From Methanosarcina siciliae T4/M (GTDB lineage: Archaea; Halobacteriota; Methanosarcinia; Methanosarcinales; Methanosarcinaceae): a DNA stretch of 64,000 nucleotides. Both the position numbers and the translations under genes were made by a program. The stretch lies in NCBI RefSeq assembly GCF_000970085.1, contig NZ_CP009506.1, positions 558,001 through 622,000 on the forward strand, written 5' to 3'. Shown here piece by piece: positions 53,080 to 61,756 of the stretch. The notes beneath the pieces were generated by a model. The model was not told the DNA's origin. It saw nothing but the letters and a program-made list of their open reading frames with translations, and made no database searches. Every line of letters starts with the position of its first letter. Positions within the stretch are counted from its first letter, which is position 1.

Positions 53080-53823
53080 ATGGAGGAAATTGAGCAGACA
53101 GGGCAGGAGGAAACCGGAGCACAGCCTATGCCTGAAGAAGATGTTGTGGCTGAAGCAAAAACTGCACCTGAAAAGGAAGCCGCAGTAAAGACCGGATCTA
53201 TACCTTCAGAATCGGAGGATGAAACTGCTTCTCACAAAGAGGGGTCCACATCCCTCGTATCCATTGACGAGTACCTGGCAGCAGGTGTTCACATCGGTAC
53301 ACAGCAGAAAACTCAGGATATGATGCGTTTCGTATACAGGGTCAGAACTGACGGGTTATACGTCCTTGATATCCAGTCCACAGACGAAAGGGTCAGAGTT
53401 GCATCCAAATTGCTTTCTCACTATGACTCATCCAGAATTCTTGTAGTATCTTCAAGGCAGTATGGGCAGCACCCTGCAAGAATGTTCTCAAGAGCACTCG
53501 GTACAAAGGCAATGCTCGGAAGGTTTATCCCGGGTTCCCTTACAAACCCTCAGATCCACGGTTTCTTTGAGCCGGATGTTATTATCGTAACCGATCCGGC
53601 CGGGGATGCCCAGGTACTGAAGGAAGCTTCAAGCATCGGGGTACCTGTTGTAGCACTCTGTGACACCAACAACCTGACCTCAAACGTGGACCTCGTAATC
53701 CCGACAAACAACAAGGGTAGAAAAGCCCTTTCTCTTGTCTACTGGTTACTCGCAAGGGAAGTCTCAAGACTCAATGACACTCCCTTCAATTACGAGTTGA
53801 CCGACTTCGAAACTCCGCTCTGA
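53080..53823 (+). CDS. rps2: 30S ribosomal protein S2 (uS2) with acidic N-terminal extension
   Basis: 247 residues. The core from about residue 57 carries the family signature (SIDEYLAAGVHIGTQQKTQDM, RVRTDGLYVLDIQSTDERV, SRQYGQHPARMFSRALG, VPVVALCDTNNLTSNVDLVIPTNNKGRKAL). The first ~55 residues are an unusual Glu/Ala/Thr-rich extension that the archaeal S2 core does not need. GAGGTG lies 7 bases before ATG. Enolase, often next to it in euryarchaea, is missing here. Confidence 0.96.
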   Translation: MEEIEQTGQEETGAQPMPEEDVVAEAKTAPEKEAAVKTGSIPSESEDETASHKEGSTSLVSIDEYLAAGVHIGTQQKTQDMMRFVYRVRTDGLYVLDIQSTDERVRVASKLLSHYDSSRILVVSSRQYGQHPARMFSRALGTKAMLGRFIPGSLTNPQIHGFFEPDVIIVTDPAGDAQVLKEASSIGVPVVALCDTNNLTSNVDLVIPTNNKGRKALSLVYWLLAREVSRLNDTPFNYELTDFETPL

Positions 53824-53897
53824 TTCCGGAACGTCCGTCCTGCATACTGCAAGCATTTATAAAAATTGCCCATATCTTATATTATGGGTGATTGGAA

Positions 53898-54695
53898 ATG
53901 AGACAGCCAGCAGTTGCAGGGCAGTTTTATCCTCTGCATTGTGATAATCTGGAAAAAGAGCTTGCGCGTTGTTTCGAAGGTCTGGAGCTCAGGGAACGAA
54001 ACGTCTTTGGGGCGGTTTGCCCGCATGCCGGGTATGTCTATTCCGGGAAAGTAGCTGCACATGTTTATGCAACCCTCCCTGAAGCTGATACATATATCCT
54101 TTTCGGTCCCAACCACACTGGGTACGGTTCGCCGTTGTCATTATCCAGGGAAACGTGGAAAACTCCCCTGGGCACTATTGATGTTGACCTCGAACTTGCC
54201 GACGGATTTCTCGGGAGCATCGTTGATGCGGATGAACTGGGGCATACATACGAGCATTCTATTGAAGTCCAGCTTCCTTTCCTTCAGTACCGTTTCGGAC
54301 GGGACTTTAAAATTCTTCCAATCTGCATGGGCATGCAGGACGCAGATACGGCAGTTGAGGTGGGAAACCTTGTTGCGAACCTTGTTTCCGAAAGCAGGAA
54401 ACGTGTTGTCATTATAGCTTCCAGTGATTTTACACATTACGAAACCGCAGAGCGTGCAAAGGAGACGGATTCCGAGATTATAGATGCTATCCTGAATCTC
54501 GATGTCCCGGGCATGTATGACAGCCTCTATCGAAGAAACGCCTCAGTATGCGGATACGGGCCTATTGCAGCAATGCTTTCAGCTTCTCAAAAACTCGGAG
54601 GTTCCAGGGCAACACTGCTTAAATATGCTAACAGTGGGGACGTTTCCGGAGATATGGGTGCAGTTGTCGGATACGCTGCGATTATTGTGGAGTAA
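53898..54695 (+). CDS. MEMO1 family protein
   Basis: 265 residues from ATG 53898 (GGTGAT 7 bases upstream). MRQPAVAGQFYP, CPHAGYVYSGKVAAHVYATLP, FGPNHTGYG, EHSIEVQLPFLQY and SSDFTHYE give the MEMO dioxygenase-like fold with its histidine cluster. Function in archaea unclear (often linked to the AMMECR1/radical SAM group). Located between ribosomal S2 and mevalonate kinase, as in related archaea. The stop codon is part of a 16-bp repeat. Confidence 0.9.
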   Translation: MRQPAVAGQFYPLHCDNLEKELARCFEGLELRERNVFGAVCPHAGYVYSGKVAAHVYATLPEADTYILFGPNHTGYGSPLSLSRETWKTPLGTIDVDLELADGFLGSIVDADELGHTYEHSIEVQLPFLQYRFGRDFKILPICMGMQDADTAVEVGNLVANLVSESRKRVVIIASSDFTHYETAERAKETDSEIIDAILNLDVPGMYDSLYRRNASVCGYGPIAAMLSASQKLGGSRATLLKYANSGDVSGDMGAVVGYAAIIVE

Positions 54696-54759
54696 GATTA
54701 TTGTGGAGTAAGATTATTGTGGAGTAAGATTATTGTGGAGTAAGATTATTGTGGAGTAA
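54680..54759. repeat. tandem repeat, 5 x 16 bp, across the stop of the MEMO gene
   Basis: Five identical units GATTATTGTGGAGTAA (54680-54695, 54696-54711, 54712-54727, 54728-54743, 54744-54759). The first unit is the gene's own C-terminal codons (Ile-Ile-Val-Glu-stop). The remaining 200 bases before mvk contain an AT-rich TATA-like stretch near 54855. Confidence 0.95.
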
Positions 54760-54957
54760 ATCTCACGACAATGAAGTATTCTCATTTTTGACTATGCGAA
54801 AAATATCCGATAAAGGAAATGCTTTGGATAAAGTTCAGGCAGGGTAAGTTTTTTTATAGATTTTTTACTTTTACATATGGTCAGCCTTCTCGAGGATAAG
54901 ATTCATTAATTTACATGCCCAAATTCACCAAAACTTGAAAATTTTTTGAGGAATAAT

Positions 54958-55869
54958 ATGGTTTCATGTTCTGCACCCGGGAAAATCTATCTTTTCGGAG
55001 AGCATGCGGTTGTTTATGGAGAAACCGCGATAGCATGTGCGGTAGAGTTGAGAACCCGGGTGAGGGCAGAGTTTAACAGCTCCATAATTATCCGGTCCCA
55101 GATTGGGAAAACAGGGCTTGATTTTGAAAAACACCCTTATGTTTCTGCAGTTATTGAGAAAATGAGGGAGCTTGCTTCCATAAATGGCGTTTTTTTGACG
55201 GTTGATTCCGATATCCCTGTGGGTTCAGGGCTCGGTTCGTCTGCTGCGGTAACGATTGCAAGCATAGGTGCTCTCAATGAACTTTGTGGCTGTGGGCTCT
55301 CCCCTGAAGAGATTGCAAAACTGGGGCATGAAATCGAGATAAAAGTCCAGGGGGCAGCAAGCCCGACCGATACATATGTGTCCACTTTCGGGGGAGTAGT
55401 CACCATCCCGGAACGGAGAAAGTTAAAAACCCCCGACTGTGGAATCGTAATAGGGGATACAGGTGTTTTTTCTTCTACAAAAGAGCTTGTGGCAAATGTC
55501 AGGCAGCTTCGTGAAAGTTATCCCGATCTGATAGGTCCTCTTATGGAGTCGATTGGCAAAATCTCCCGGATCGGGGAATCCCTTGTACTTTCAGGAGACT
55601 ATGCTTCCATTGGCAGGCTTATGAATGTGAACCAGGGCCTGCTTGATGCGCTTGGGGTAAATATCCTTGAGCTTTCAAGTTTAATCTATTCGGCAAGAGC
55701 AGCAGGAGCTTTAGGGGCAAAAATCACGGGAGCCGGCGGTGGTGGCTGTATGGTTGCCCTTACGCCCCCTCAAAAGTCTTCACAGGTAGCTGAAGCTATT
55801 GCAAAGGCAGGAGGCAAGGTCACCATTACAAGACCCACGGAACAGGGGTTGAAGGTTGACCGAGCCTGA
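54958..55869 (+). CDS. mvk: mevalonate kinase
   Basis: 303 residues from ATG 54958 (GAGG 6 bases upstream; TTG 54946 is an unlikely start). GHMP kinase: APGKIYLFGEHAVVYGETAI, the phosphate-binding loop PVGSGLGSSAAVTIA (about 94-108) and KITGAGGGGCMVAL at the C-terminus. It phosphorylates mevalonate at C5 for isoprenoid lipids. First of a run mvk-ipk-fni-rnj-idsA. Confidence 0.96.
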   Translation: MVSCSAPGKIYLFGEHAVVYGETAIACAVELRTRVRAEFNSSIIIRSQIGKTGLDFEKHPYVSAVIEKMRELASINGVFLTVDSDIPVGSGLGSSAAVTIASIGALNELCGCGLSPEEIAKLGHEIEIKVQGAASPTDTYVSTFGGVVTIPERRKLKTPDCGIVIGDTGVFSSTKELVANVRQLRESYPDLIGPLMESIGKISRIGESLVLSGDYASIGRLMNVNQGLLDALGVNILELSSLIYSARAAGALGAKITGAGGGGCMVALTPPQKSSQVAEAIAKAGGKVTITRPTEQGLKVDRA

Positions 55870-56023
55870 AGGAACTCTTCAGGTTTTTCCAGAAGGAGTT
55901 GCTTTTATCTTTTAGATTTTTGCTTTCATCTTTCACTTCAGATCAGCGAAGAAATAGATCCGCGAAGAAATTATAGTATCTGACTATTATTAAAATTTAT
56001 TTAAAAAGGCATCAAGTGATATA

Positions 56024-56806
56024 ATGAACGTTTCAACCGAACCTGTTATCCTTAAACTCGGAGGCAGCGCCATTACCGATAAAGGCGCATTTGAAGGGGT
56101 TGTAAAAGAGGAGGCCCTTCTCAGGATTGCGCGGGAAGTTTCAGGCTTCCGGGGCAAAATGATTATTGTACATGGAGCTGGCTCTTTCGGGCATACCTAT
56201 GCCAAAAAATACGGGCTTGATAGGAATTTTGACCCTGAGGGGTCAATTATAACGCACGAATCCGTAAAAAAACTCTCCTCAAGGGTCGTGGAAGCTCTGA
56301 ACGGTTTCGGAGTGCGGGCTATTGCTGTTCATCCTATGGGCTGCACTGTTTGCAGAAACGGGAGGATAGAGAGCATGTACCTTGAAGGCATAAAGCTCAT
56401 GCTCGAAAAAGGCTTTGTCCCTGTCCTGCACGGAGATGTTGTTATGGACCTCAAACTCGGAACCTGCATCCTTTCGGGCGACCAGATCGTTCCCTACCTG
56501 GCAAAGGAACTCGGGATCACACGGCTCGGGCTGGGATCGGCTGAAGACGGGGTGCTTGATAGGGATGGAAAGCCTGTACCTGAGATCACTCCTGAAAACT
56601 TTGAGGAATTCAGGCAGTGTATCGGGGGTTCTGGAAGTACGGATGTTACGGGAGGAATGCTCGGAAAGGTTCTGGAACTCCTGGAACTTAGCAAAAATTC
56701 TAGTATTACTTCCTATATATTCAATGCAGGAAAAGCGGATAACATTTACAGGTTCTTAAATGGGGAATCCATAGGGACCAGGATCAGTCCGGATAAAAGG
56801 GTATGA
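56024..56806 (+). CDS. ipk: isopentenyl phosphate kinase
   Basis: 260 residues, amino-acid-kinase fold. ILKLGGSAITDK at the N-terminus, HGAGSFGHTYA with the catalytic His57, and HGDVVMDLKLGTCILSGDQI for the nucleotide. It makes isopentenyl diphosphate from isopentenyl phosphate in the archaeal mevalonate variant. ATG 56024; fni follows 3 bases after the stop, so they are co-translated. Upstream, TTAAAATTTATTTAAA is a likely promoter region. Confidence 0.95.
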   Translation: MNVSTEPVILKLGGSAITDKGAFEGVVKEEALLRIAREVSGFRGKMIIVHGAGSFGHTYAKKYGLDRNFDPEGSIITHESVKKLSSRVVEALNGFGVRAIAVHPMGCTVCRNGRIESMYLEGIKLMLEKGFVPVLHGDVVMDLKLGTCILSGDQIVPYLAKELGITRLGLGSAEDGVLDRDGKPVPEITPENFEEFRQCIGGSGSTDVTGGMLGKVLELLELSKNSSITSYIFNAGKADNIYRFLNGESIGTRISPDKRV

Positions 56807-56809
56807 AGC

Positions 56810-57907
56810 ATGATCAATACTACCTCAAGGCGAAAGATAGAACACCTGAAGCTCTGTGCGGAAAGCCCGGTTGAGGCCAGGGGAGTCAATGCGGGTTTTG
56901 AGGATGTGACCCTGATTCACAGGGCACTTCCAGAATTAAACATGGATGAGCTTGACCTTTCTGTGGACTTCCTTGGAAAAGGGATGCAAGCCCCGTTTTT
57001 AATTGCATCCATTACGGGGGGGCACCCAGATACCCTTCCAGTCAATGCTGCCCTTGCGGCTGCAGCCGAAGAGCTGGGAGTCGGGATAGGGGTTGGCAGC
57101 CAGAGGGCTGCAATCGATGATCCTGCTCAGGAAGACTCTTTCAGGGTTGTCAGGGACAAAGCTCCTGGTGCTTTTGTCTACGGAAACGTGGGGGCTGCCC
57201 AGATCCGCCAGTACGGGGTTGAAGGGGTAGAAAAACTCATCGAAATGATTGATGCCGATGCCCTTGCTATTCACCTTAATTTCTTACAGGAAGCCATCCA
57301 GCCCGAAGGGGATAGGGATGCTACCGGCTGCCTGGATATGATTGCTGAAATCTGTTCGGTGCTCAAAACCCCCGTGATTGTGAAAGAGACGGGGGCAGGC
57401 GTTTCCAGGGAAGATGCCATTCTCCTGCATAAAGCCGGAGTCTCTGCAATTGATGTAGGTGGAGTAGGGGGCACCAGCTGGGCAGGAGTTGAGGTCTACA
57501 GGGCAAAAGAAAGCAAGGACTCGGTCTCTGAACGCCTCGGGGAACTTTTCTGGGACTTTGGAATCCCTACTGTTGCCAGTTTAATTGAATCAAGGGTTTC
57601 TCTCCCTCTTATCGCAACAGGTGGGGTAAGGACAGGGCTTGATATCGCAAAATCCCTCGCTCTTGGAGCCAGTGCGGCAAGTGCAGCCCTGCCTTTTGTA
57701 GGCCCTTCGCTTGAAGGCAGAGAATCTGTTGTCAAGGTCCTCTCCCGCATGCTGGATGAATTCAGGGCTGCAATGTTTCTTTGCGGTTGTGCAAACATCA
57801 AGGCCCTGCATAATTCCCCTGTTGTTGTTACCGGATGGACCCTCGAATACCTTGAGCAGCGCGGTTTTGATGTTAAAGACTATTCTCTGCCCAAAAATGG
57901 GCTTTAA
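56810..57907 (+). CDS. fni: isopentenyl-diphosphate isomerase, type 2 (FMN-dependent)
   Basis: 365 residues. TTSRRKIEHLKLCAESPVE, PFLIASITGGHPDTLPVN, GIGVGSQRAAI, VKETGAGVSREDA, DVGGVGGTSWAGVEVYRA and LIATGGVRTGLDIAKSLALGA are type 2 signatures around the FMN site. It interconverts IPP and DMAPP with FMN and NADPH. ATG 56810 begins 4 bases after the ipk stop. Confidence 0.96.
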   Translation: MINTTSRRKIEHLKLCAESPVEARGVNAGFEDVTLIHRALPELNMDELDLSVDFLGKGMQAPFLIASITGGHPDTLPVNAALAAAAEELGVGIGVGSQRAAIDDPAQEDSFRVVRDKAPGAFVYGNVGAAQIRQYGVEGVEKLIEMIDADALAIHLNFLQEAIQPEGDRDATGCLDMIAEICSVLKTPVIVKETGAGVSREDAILLHKAGVSAIDVGGVGGTSWAGVEVYRAKESKDSVSERLGELFWDFGIPTVASLIESRVSLPLIATGGVRTGLDIAKSLALGASAASAALPFVGPSLEGRESVVKVLSRMLDEFRAAMFLCGCANIKALHNSPVVVTGWTLEYLEQRGFDVKDYSLPKNGL

Positions 57908-59171
57908 TCAAAAAAAGATATTTTTATTATTCCCTCATCTCCTCCTTATACCTTTTAAATGCCTGCATGGCCCTTTACAGATTTATTCGATTACAGATTT
58001 ATCCCATGACAATGTTTATACATAAGACGGAAGTAATGTCTCACAAGAAAATAGTTAGCATCCTGATATAATCCGAAAAATGGCTACTCTCTAAATTCTT
58101 AATTAGGGAAAAAGTAATTATCTTTGTTCCCCTTTAGGTATGCCGGAAGAGTAAAAGAATGCAGTTTATTAAAATTGAATGAGGATTCAGAGTTTTCCTT
58201 ATTTCATCCGGGACACTGGATACAGTTTAAAGGACACTTACGCAGTTAAGGAAAACCTGAAAACAGTCTATCCGGAATTGTTAGTTTCCCCTGATAATTA
58301 CTCTTTACGCTCATCAACTTCATGGCCAATTCCGGGAATTGGTTCTTAAAGGCTTGATTTAAAAAATAAGCTTCTTTAAGTCATTCATTTGAGTCATTTA
58401 CGAAATTGTTCAATTAAAGGCCGCTTGTTAAATTCATTAAATCAGGAATCGTCGTAAAATCAGCTGGTATAAGGGATCAATTATAAAAAAAGTCATTAAG
58501 GGAAATTATTGGAGTGATTTTTCCATACCGAATAAACCGGATCATGGAAAAATTCTTGAAGTATGGGAAGTCCTTTGGAATCTGGAAAGCCCTGGTATTC
58601 GGGAAATAGGCTATTGAAATATAAAAGGCAAATCATTGTAGGCAAATCACTGGAATCCGAAAAAATAGGTAACTGGAATATGGAAAACAGGTTAGTAAAG
58701 TCATTTCACGGTAAAAGCTTACCCTTTATCTGGAGTACGTTTGGAGTCAGGCTTTTTGAAAAATAGTTGTGACTGAGGAAGGATACTGAAAGCGCCTGTA
58801 GGTCAAATCCGGATCTGGAATTCTATGGGTCGGAAAGCCCTGTTAAATTCTGTATTATATGAGAACAGGATCAGAGGTAGTTTCCGGAAGTTCTTGCAGG
58901 TTATAATATTTGTATACTGAAACAAATATATATTAAAAGTTGTATTCTTCTTTCAGAAACTGTAGCCTGGTGCATTTTCACCCTGAAGAGAATTTCTTAA
59001 AGGGTATGGGAAGTAGCTTTTAGAAGTGACTTTTCTAAAGATGGTTCTATACTTCTCTATTATCCCGTTTACATTCATGGTCATTGATTTCATACCGTCA
59101 CCCGATTTGGTTTTGAGGTTTCGGTTTCACAAGGATAGAATATTTAATAAGTTATACACGAGGTTAAAAAT
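57908..59171. other. long intergenic region without identified genes
   Basis: 1264 bases between fni and rnj. The frame at 58563-58766 has no ribosome site and a skewed composition made from repeats of GGAA and AAAT. GGACACTTACGCAGTTAAGG at about 58229 resembles a sequence near the protease fragment at 27418. AT-rich AATATATATTAAAAG (58925-58939) and AGAATATTTAATAAG (59136-59150) are possible TATA boxes for rnj. No tRNA or other RNA recognised. Confidence 0.5.
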
Positions 59172-60515
59172 ATGACTGAAATAGGTATTGTTGCAGTCGG
59201 CGGTTATAACGAAATGGGCCGCAATATGACTGCAATCATTATTGGTGAGGATATTGTCATTCTGGATATGGGGCTCAGGCTTGACCGGGTTCAAATTCAT
59301 GAAGATGTTGAAATTGACAAGATGCATTCCCTTGAACTGATCGAAATGGGGGCAATTCCTGACGATACTATTATGAAAGAAATTAACGGGACTGTCAGGG
59401 CAATTGTATGTACCCACGGGCACCTTGACCACATAGGTGCAATCCCGAAGCTTGCCCACAGGTATAATGCCCCCATACTTGCCACCCCCTATACCGCAGC
59501 TATTATCAAACAGCAGATAGAGTCCGAGCGCAAGTTCGAGGTCTGCAACAGGGTCATCCCTTTACAGGCAGGCGGAACTTACCAGGTTACGGAAGATGTC
59601 TCCATAGAATTCATCCGGGTTCAGCACAGTATTATCGACTGTGTACTCGCAGCCGTGCACACCCCGGCAGGAGCAGTCCTTTATGCCTGTGATTTCAAGC
59701 TTGACAGGACTCCGACAATGGGGGAGGCTCCTGACTTTGAGCGTTTCAAGTCCCTCGGAAAGGAAGGGGTCATTGCAATGATCACTGAAAGCACAAACGC
59801 CGGGCGTTCAGGAAAGACTCCTTCGGAACAGATTGCAAAGGACATGGTCAGGGATGTACTGCTTGGGACCGAAGAGTCTGACGTGGGCATGATAATTACG
59901 ACTTTTGCATCGCATATTTCCAGGCTCAAAGCAATTATCGAGGCTGCCGAAGAAATGGGTAGAATTCCGGTGCTTATGGGGCGTTCCATGGAACGCTATG
60001 TGGGTGCTGCCAGGGATATCGGCTACCTTGAACTCCCCTCCAATGTGGAGATTTACGGCATGAGAAGAGATGTCGACAGGGCATTCAAGCGCATCATGCA
60101 GGACGGCAAGAACAAGTATCTGCCCATTGTTACTGGGCACCAGGGAGAACCTGGCTCCATTCTCGTGAGGGTTGCAAATGGGGAAACGCCTTACACAATC
60201 GAACCCGGAGACAAGATCATTTTCTCAGCAAACGTAATCCCGAGCCCGATGACTCAGGCAAACCGTTATGCTCTTGAGACCAAACTCAAGATGAAGGGCG
60301 GTAGGATCTATGACAACGTCCATGTTTCAGGGCATGCATACAGGGAAGACCACTGGGAGCTTCTGCGCATGGTGAACCCCGAACATGTAATCCCTGCTCA
60401 TGGAGATATGGAAATGCACGGGCACTACATCGAGATGGCGGAAGATGCGGGTTATGTACTCGGAGATACCGTACACCTGCTCCGAAACGGCGAAGTGTTA
60501 TATATAGAAGAGTAA
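59172..60515 (+). CDS. rnj: ribonuclease J-type metallo-beta-lactamase exonuclease (archaeal)
   Basis: 447 residues. Metallo-beta-lactamase core with the zinc motif HGHLDHIG (His82, His84, Asp86, His87), a second His in VQHSIIDC, and the beta-CASP part (TESTNAGRSGKTPSEQ...TTFASHISRLKAIIEAA...ENVIPSPMTQANRYALETKLKMKGGRIY region) ending HVSGHAYREDHWELLRMVNPEHVIPAHGD. It degrades RNA 5' to 3' in Euryarchaeota. GAGG 59159-59162 is 9 bases before ATG. Its place between fni and idsA is the common archaeal arrangement. Confidence 0.93.
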   Translation: MTEIGIVAVGGYNEMGRNMTAIIIGEDIVILDMGLRLDRVQIHEDVEIDKMHSLELIEMGAIPDDTIMKEINGTVRAIVCTHGHLDHIGAIPKLAHRYNAPILATPYTAAIIKQQIESERKFEVCNRVIPLQAGGTYQVTEDVSIEFIRVQHSIIDCVLAAVHTPAGAVLYACDFKLDRTPTMGEAPDFERFKSLGKEGVIAMITESTNAGRSGKTPSEQIAKDMVRDVLLGTEESDVGMIITTFASHISRLKAIIEAAEEMGRIPVLMGRSMERYVGAARDIGYLELPSNVEIYGMRRDVDRAFKRIMQDGKNKYLPIVTGHQGEPGSILVRVANGETPYTIEPGDKIIFSANVIPSPMTQANRYALETKLKMKGGRIYDNVHVSGHAYREDHWELLRMVNPEHVIPAHGDMEMHGHYIEMAEDAGYVLGDTVHLLRNGEVLYIEE

Positions 60516-60553
60516 CCTATAATAAAAAACCCCGTATTCTCGTGATGTTTATG

Positions 60554-61516
60554 ATGCTTATTGATGAGATCAAAAAGAGAAGTTCCCATGTTGATGCTGC
60601 AATTGATGAATTGCTTCCGGTAACCCGTCCGGAGGAGCTGTACAAAGCTTCTCGCTATCTAGTGGAAGCCGGCGGAAAGCGCCTTCGGCCAGCGGTTCTG
60701 ATCCTGGCAGCAGAAGCTGTTGGCTCCGATCTCAAGTCCGTTTTGCCTGCAGCTGTGGCAGTGGAGCTTGTACATAATTTCACCCTGGTACATGACGACA
60801 TTATGGATAAGGACAATATCCGCAGAGGAATACCTGCAGTCCATGTCAAATGGGGTGAAGCCGGAGCTATCCTTGCCGGAGATACTCTTTACTCCAAAGC
60901 TTTCGAGATCCTCTCAAAGGTCGAAAACGATCCGTCAAGGATTTTAAAGTGCATGAATGTTCTCTCAAAGACCTGTACCGAAATCTGCGAAGGCCAGTGG
61001 CTTGATATGGACTTCGAAAAAAGAGATAGGGTAACTGAACTTGAATATATCGAGATGGTGGAAAAAAAGACCTCTGTCCTTTACGCAGCCGCAGCCAAGA
61101 TCGGAGCTCTTCTTGGAGGGGCCTCGGACGAGGTCGCCGAAGCTATGTTCGAATATGGGCGCCTTATAGGGATCGGTTTCCAGATGTACGATGATGTCTT
61201 GGACATGGTTGCTCCTGAAGAAGTGTTAGGAAAGGTTCGGGGCAGTGACCTTATGGAAGGAAAGCATACCCTCATTGTTATTGACTCCTTCGGCAAAGGT
61301 GTAAAACTGGACATCTTCGGAAAAGGAGAAGCTACCCTGGAAGAAACCGAGGCTGCCGTTAGGACTCTGACCGAATGCGGATCAATCGATTACGTGAAAA
61401 ATCTTGCAATCTCATATATATATCAGGGAAAAGAAAAACTGGATGTCCTCAGAGATTGTCCTGAAAAAGAACTTCTCCTCCAGATTGCCGACTATATGAT
61501 TGCAAGGGAATACTGA
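60554..61516 (+). CDS. idsA: short-chain isoprenyl diphosphate synthase (FPP/GGPP synthase)
   Basis: 320 residues from ATG 60554. GGKRLRPAVLILAAEA, first aspartate-rich motif HNFTLVHDDIMD (D81, D82, D85) and second motif GFQMYDDVLDM. It condenses IPP with allylic diphosphates to make C15/C20 chains for archaeal ether lipids; chain length cannot be set from this alone. Starts at GTG 60542, ATG 60545 and ATG 60551 are also in frame; GTGAT 60542-60546 can serve as ribosome site for 60554. Last gene of the mevalonate run. Confidence 0.93.
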   Translation: MLIDEIKKRSSHVDAAIDELLPVTRPEELYKASRYLVEAGGKRLRPAVLILAAEAVGSDLKSVLPAAVAVELVHNFTLVHDDIMDKDNIRRGIPAVHVKWGEAGAILAGDTLYSKAFEILSKVENDPSRILKCMNVLSKTCTEICEGQWLDMDFEKRDRVTELEYIEMVEKKTSVLYAAAAKIGALLGGASDEVAEAMFEYGRLIGIGFQMYDDVLDMVAPEEVLGKVRGSDLMEGKHTLIVIDSFGKGVKLDIFGKGEATLEETEAAVRTLTECGSIDYVKNLAISYIYQGKEKLDVLRDCPEKELLLQIADYMIAREY

Positions 61517-61715
61517 AGTTTCTGAAAATTTATCTTTTTCGAAGAATTGTAGCATATTCTGCTGCAATTCAAATCTCTTTTTTGAGTTTTGCCGGAAGAG
61601 CCAATTAGTAAAAGATTACTGTTTTTTTGTTTTTGGGGTTATGTAGCAGAACAGAAATAGCTGGGCAGGGGTAGCCGCTCCGCTCTGAAGTTATTTCTCT
61701 AAAAAGAGGACTGCA

Positions 61716-61734
61716 GGCAGGATTTGATCCTGCC
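61716..61734. terminator. hairpin between convergent genes
   Basis: GGCAGGAT 61716-61723 and ATCCTGCC 61727-61734 form a perfect 8-bp stem with a 3-base loop, followed by AGAGTTTTAAAATTTAAAATTTTTATTTT. It could terminate idsA and, on the other strand, ppdK. A second stem lies just before: AGAAATA (~61652) and TATTTCT (~61693) enclose ~40 bases. Confidence 0.55.
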
Positions 61735-61756
61735 AGAGTTTTAAAATTTAAAATTT

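Noticed and set aside
58563..58766. 67-residue open frame in the fni-rnj gap
   Set aside because: Composition follows short GGAA/AAAT repeats, with no ribosome site or domain.
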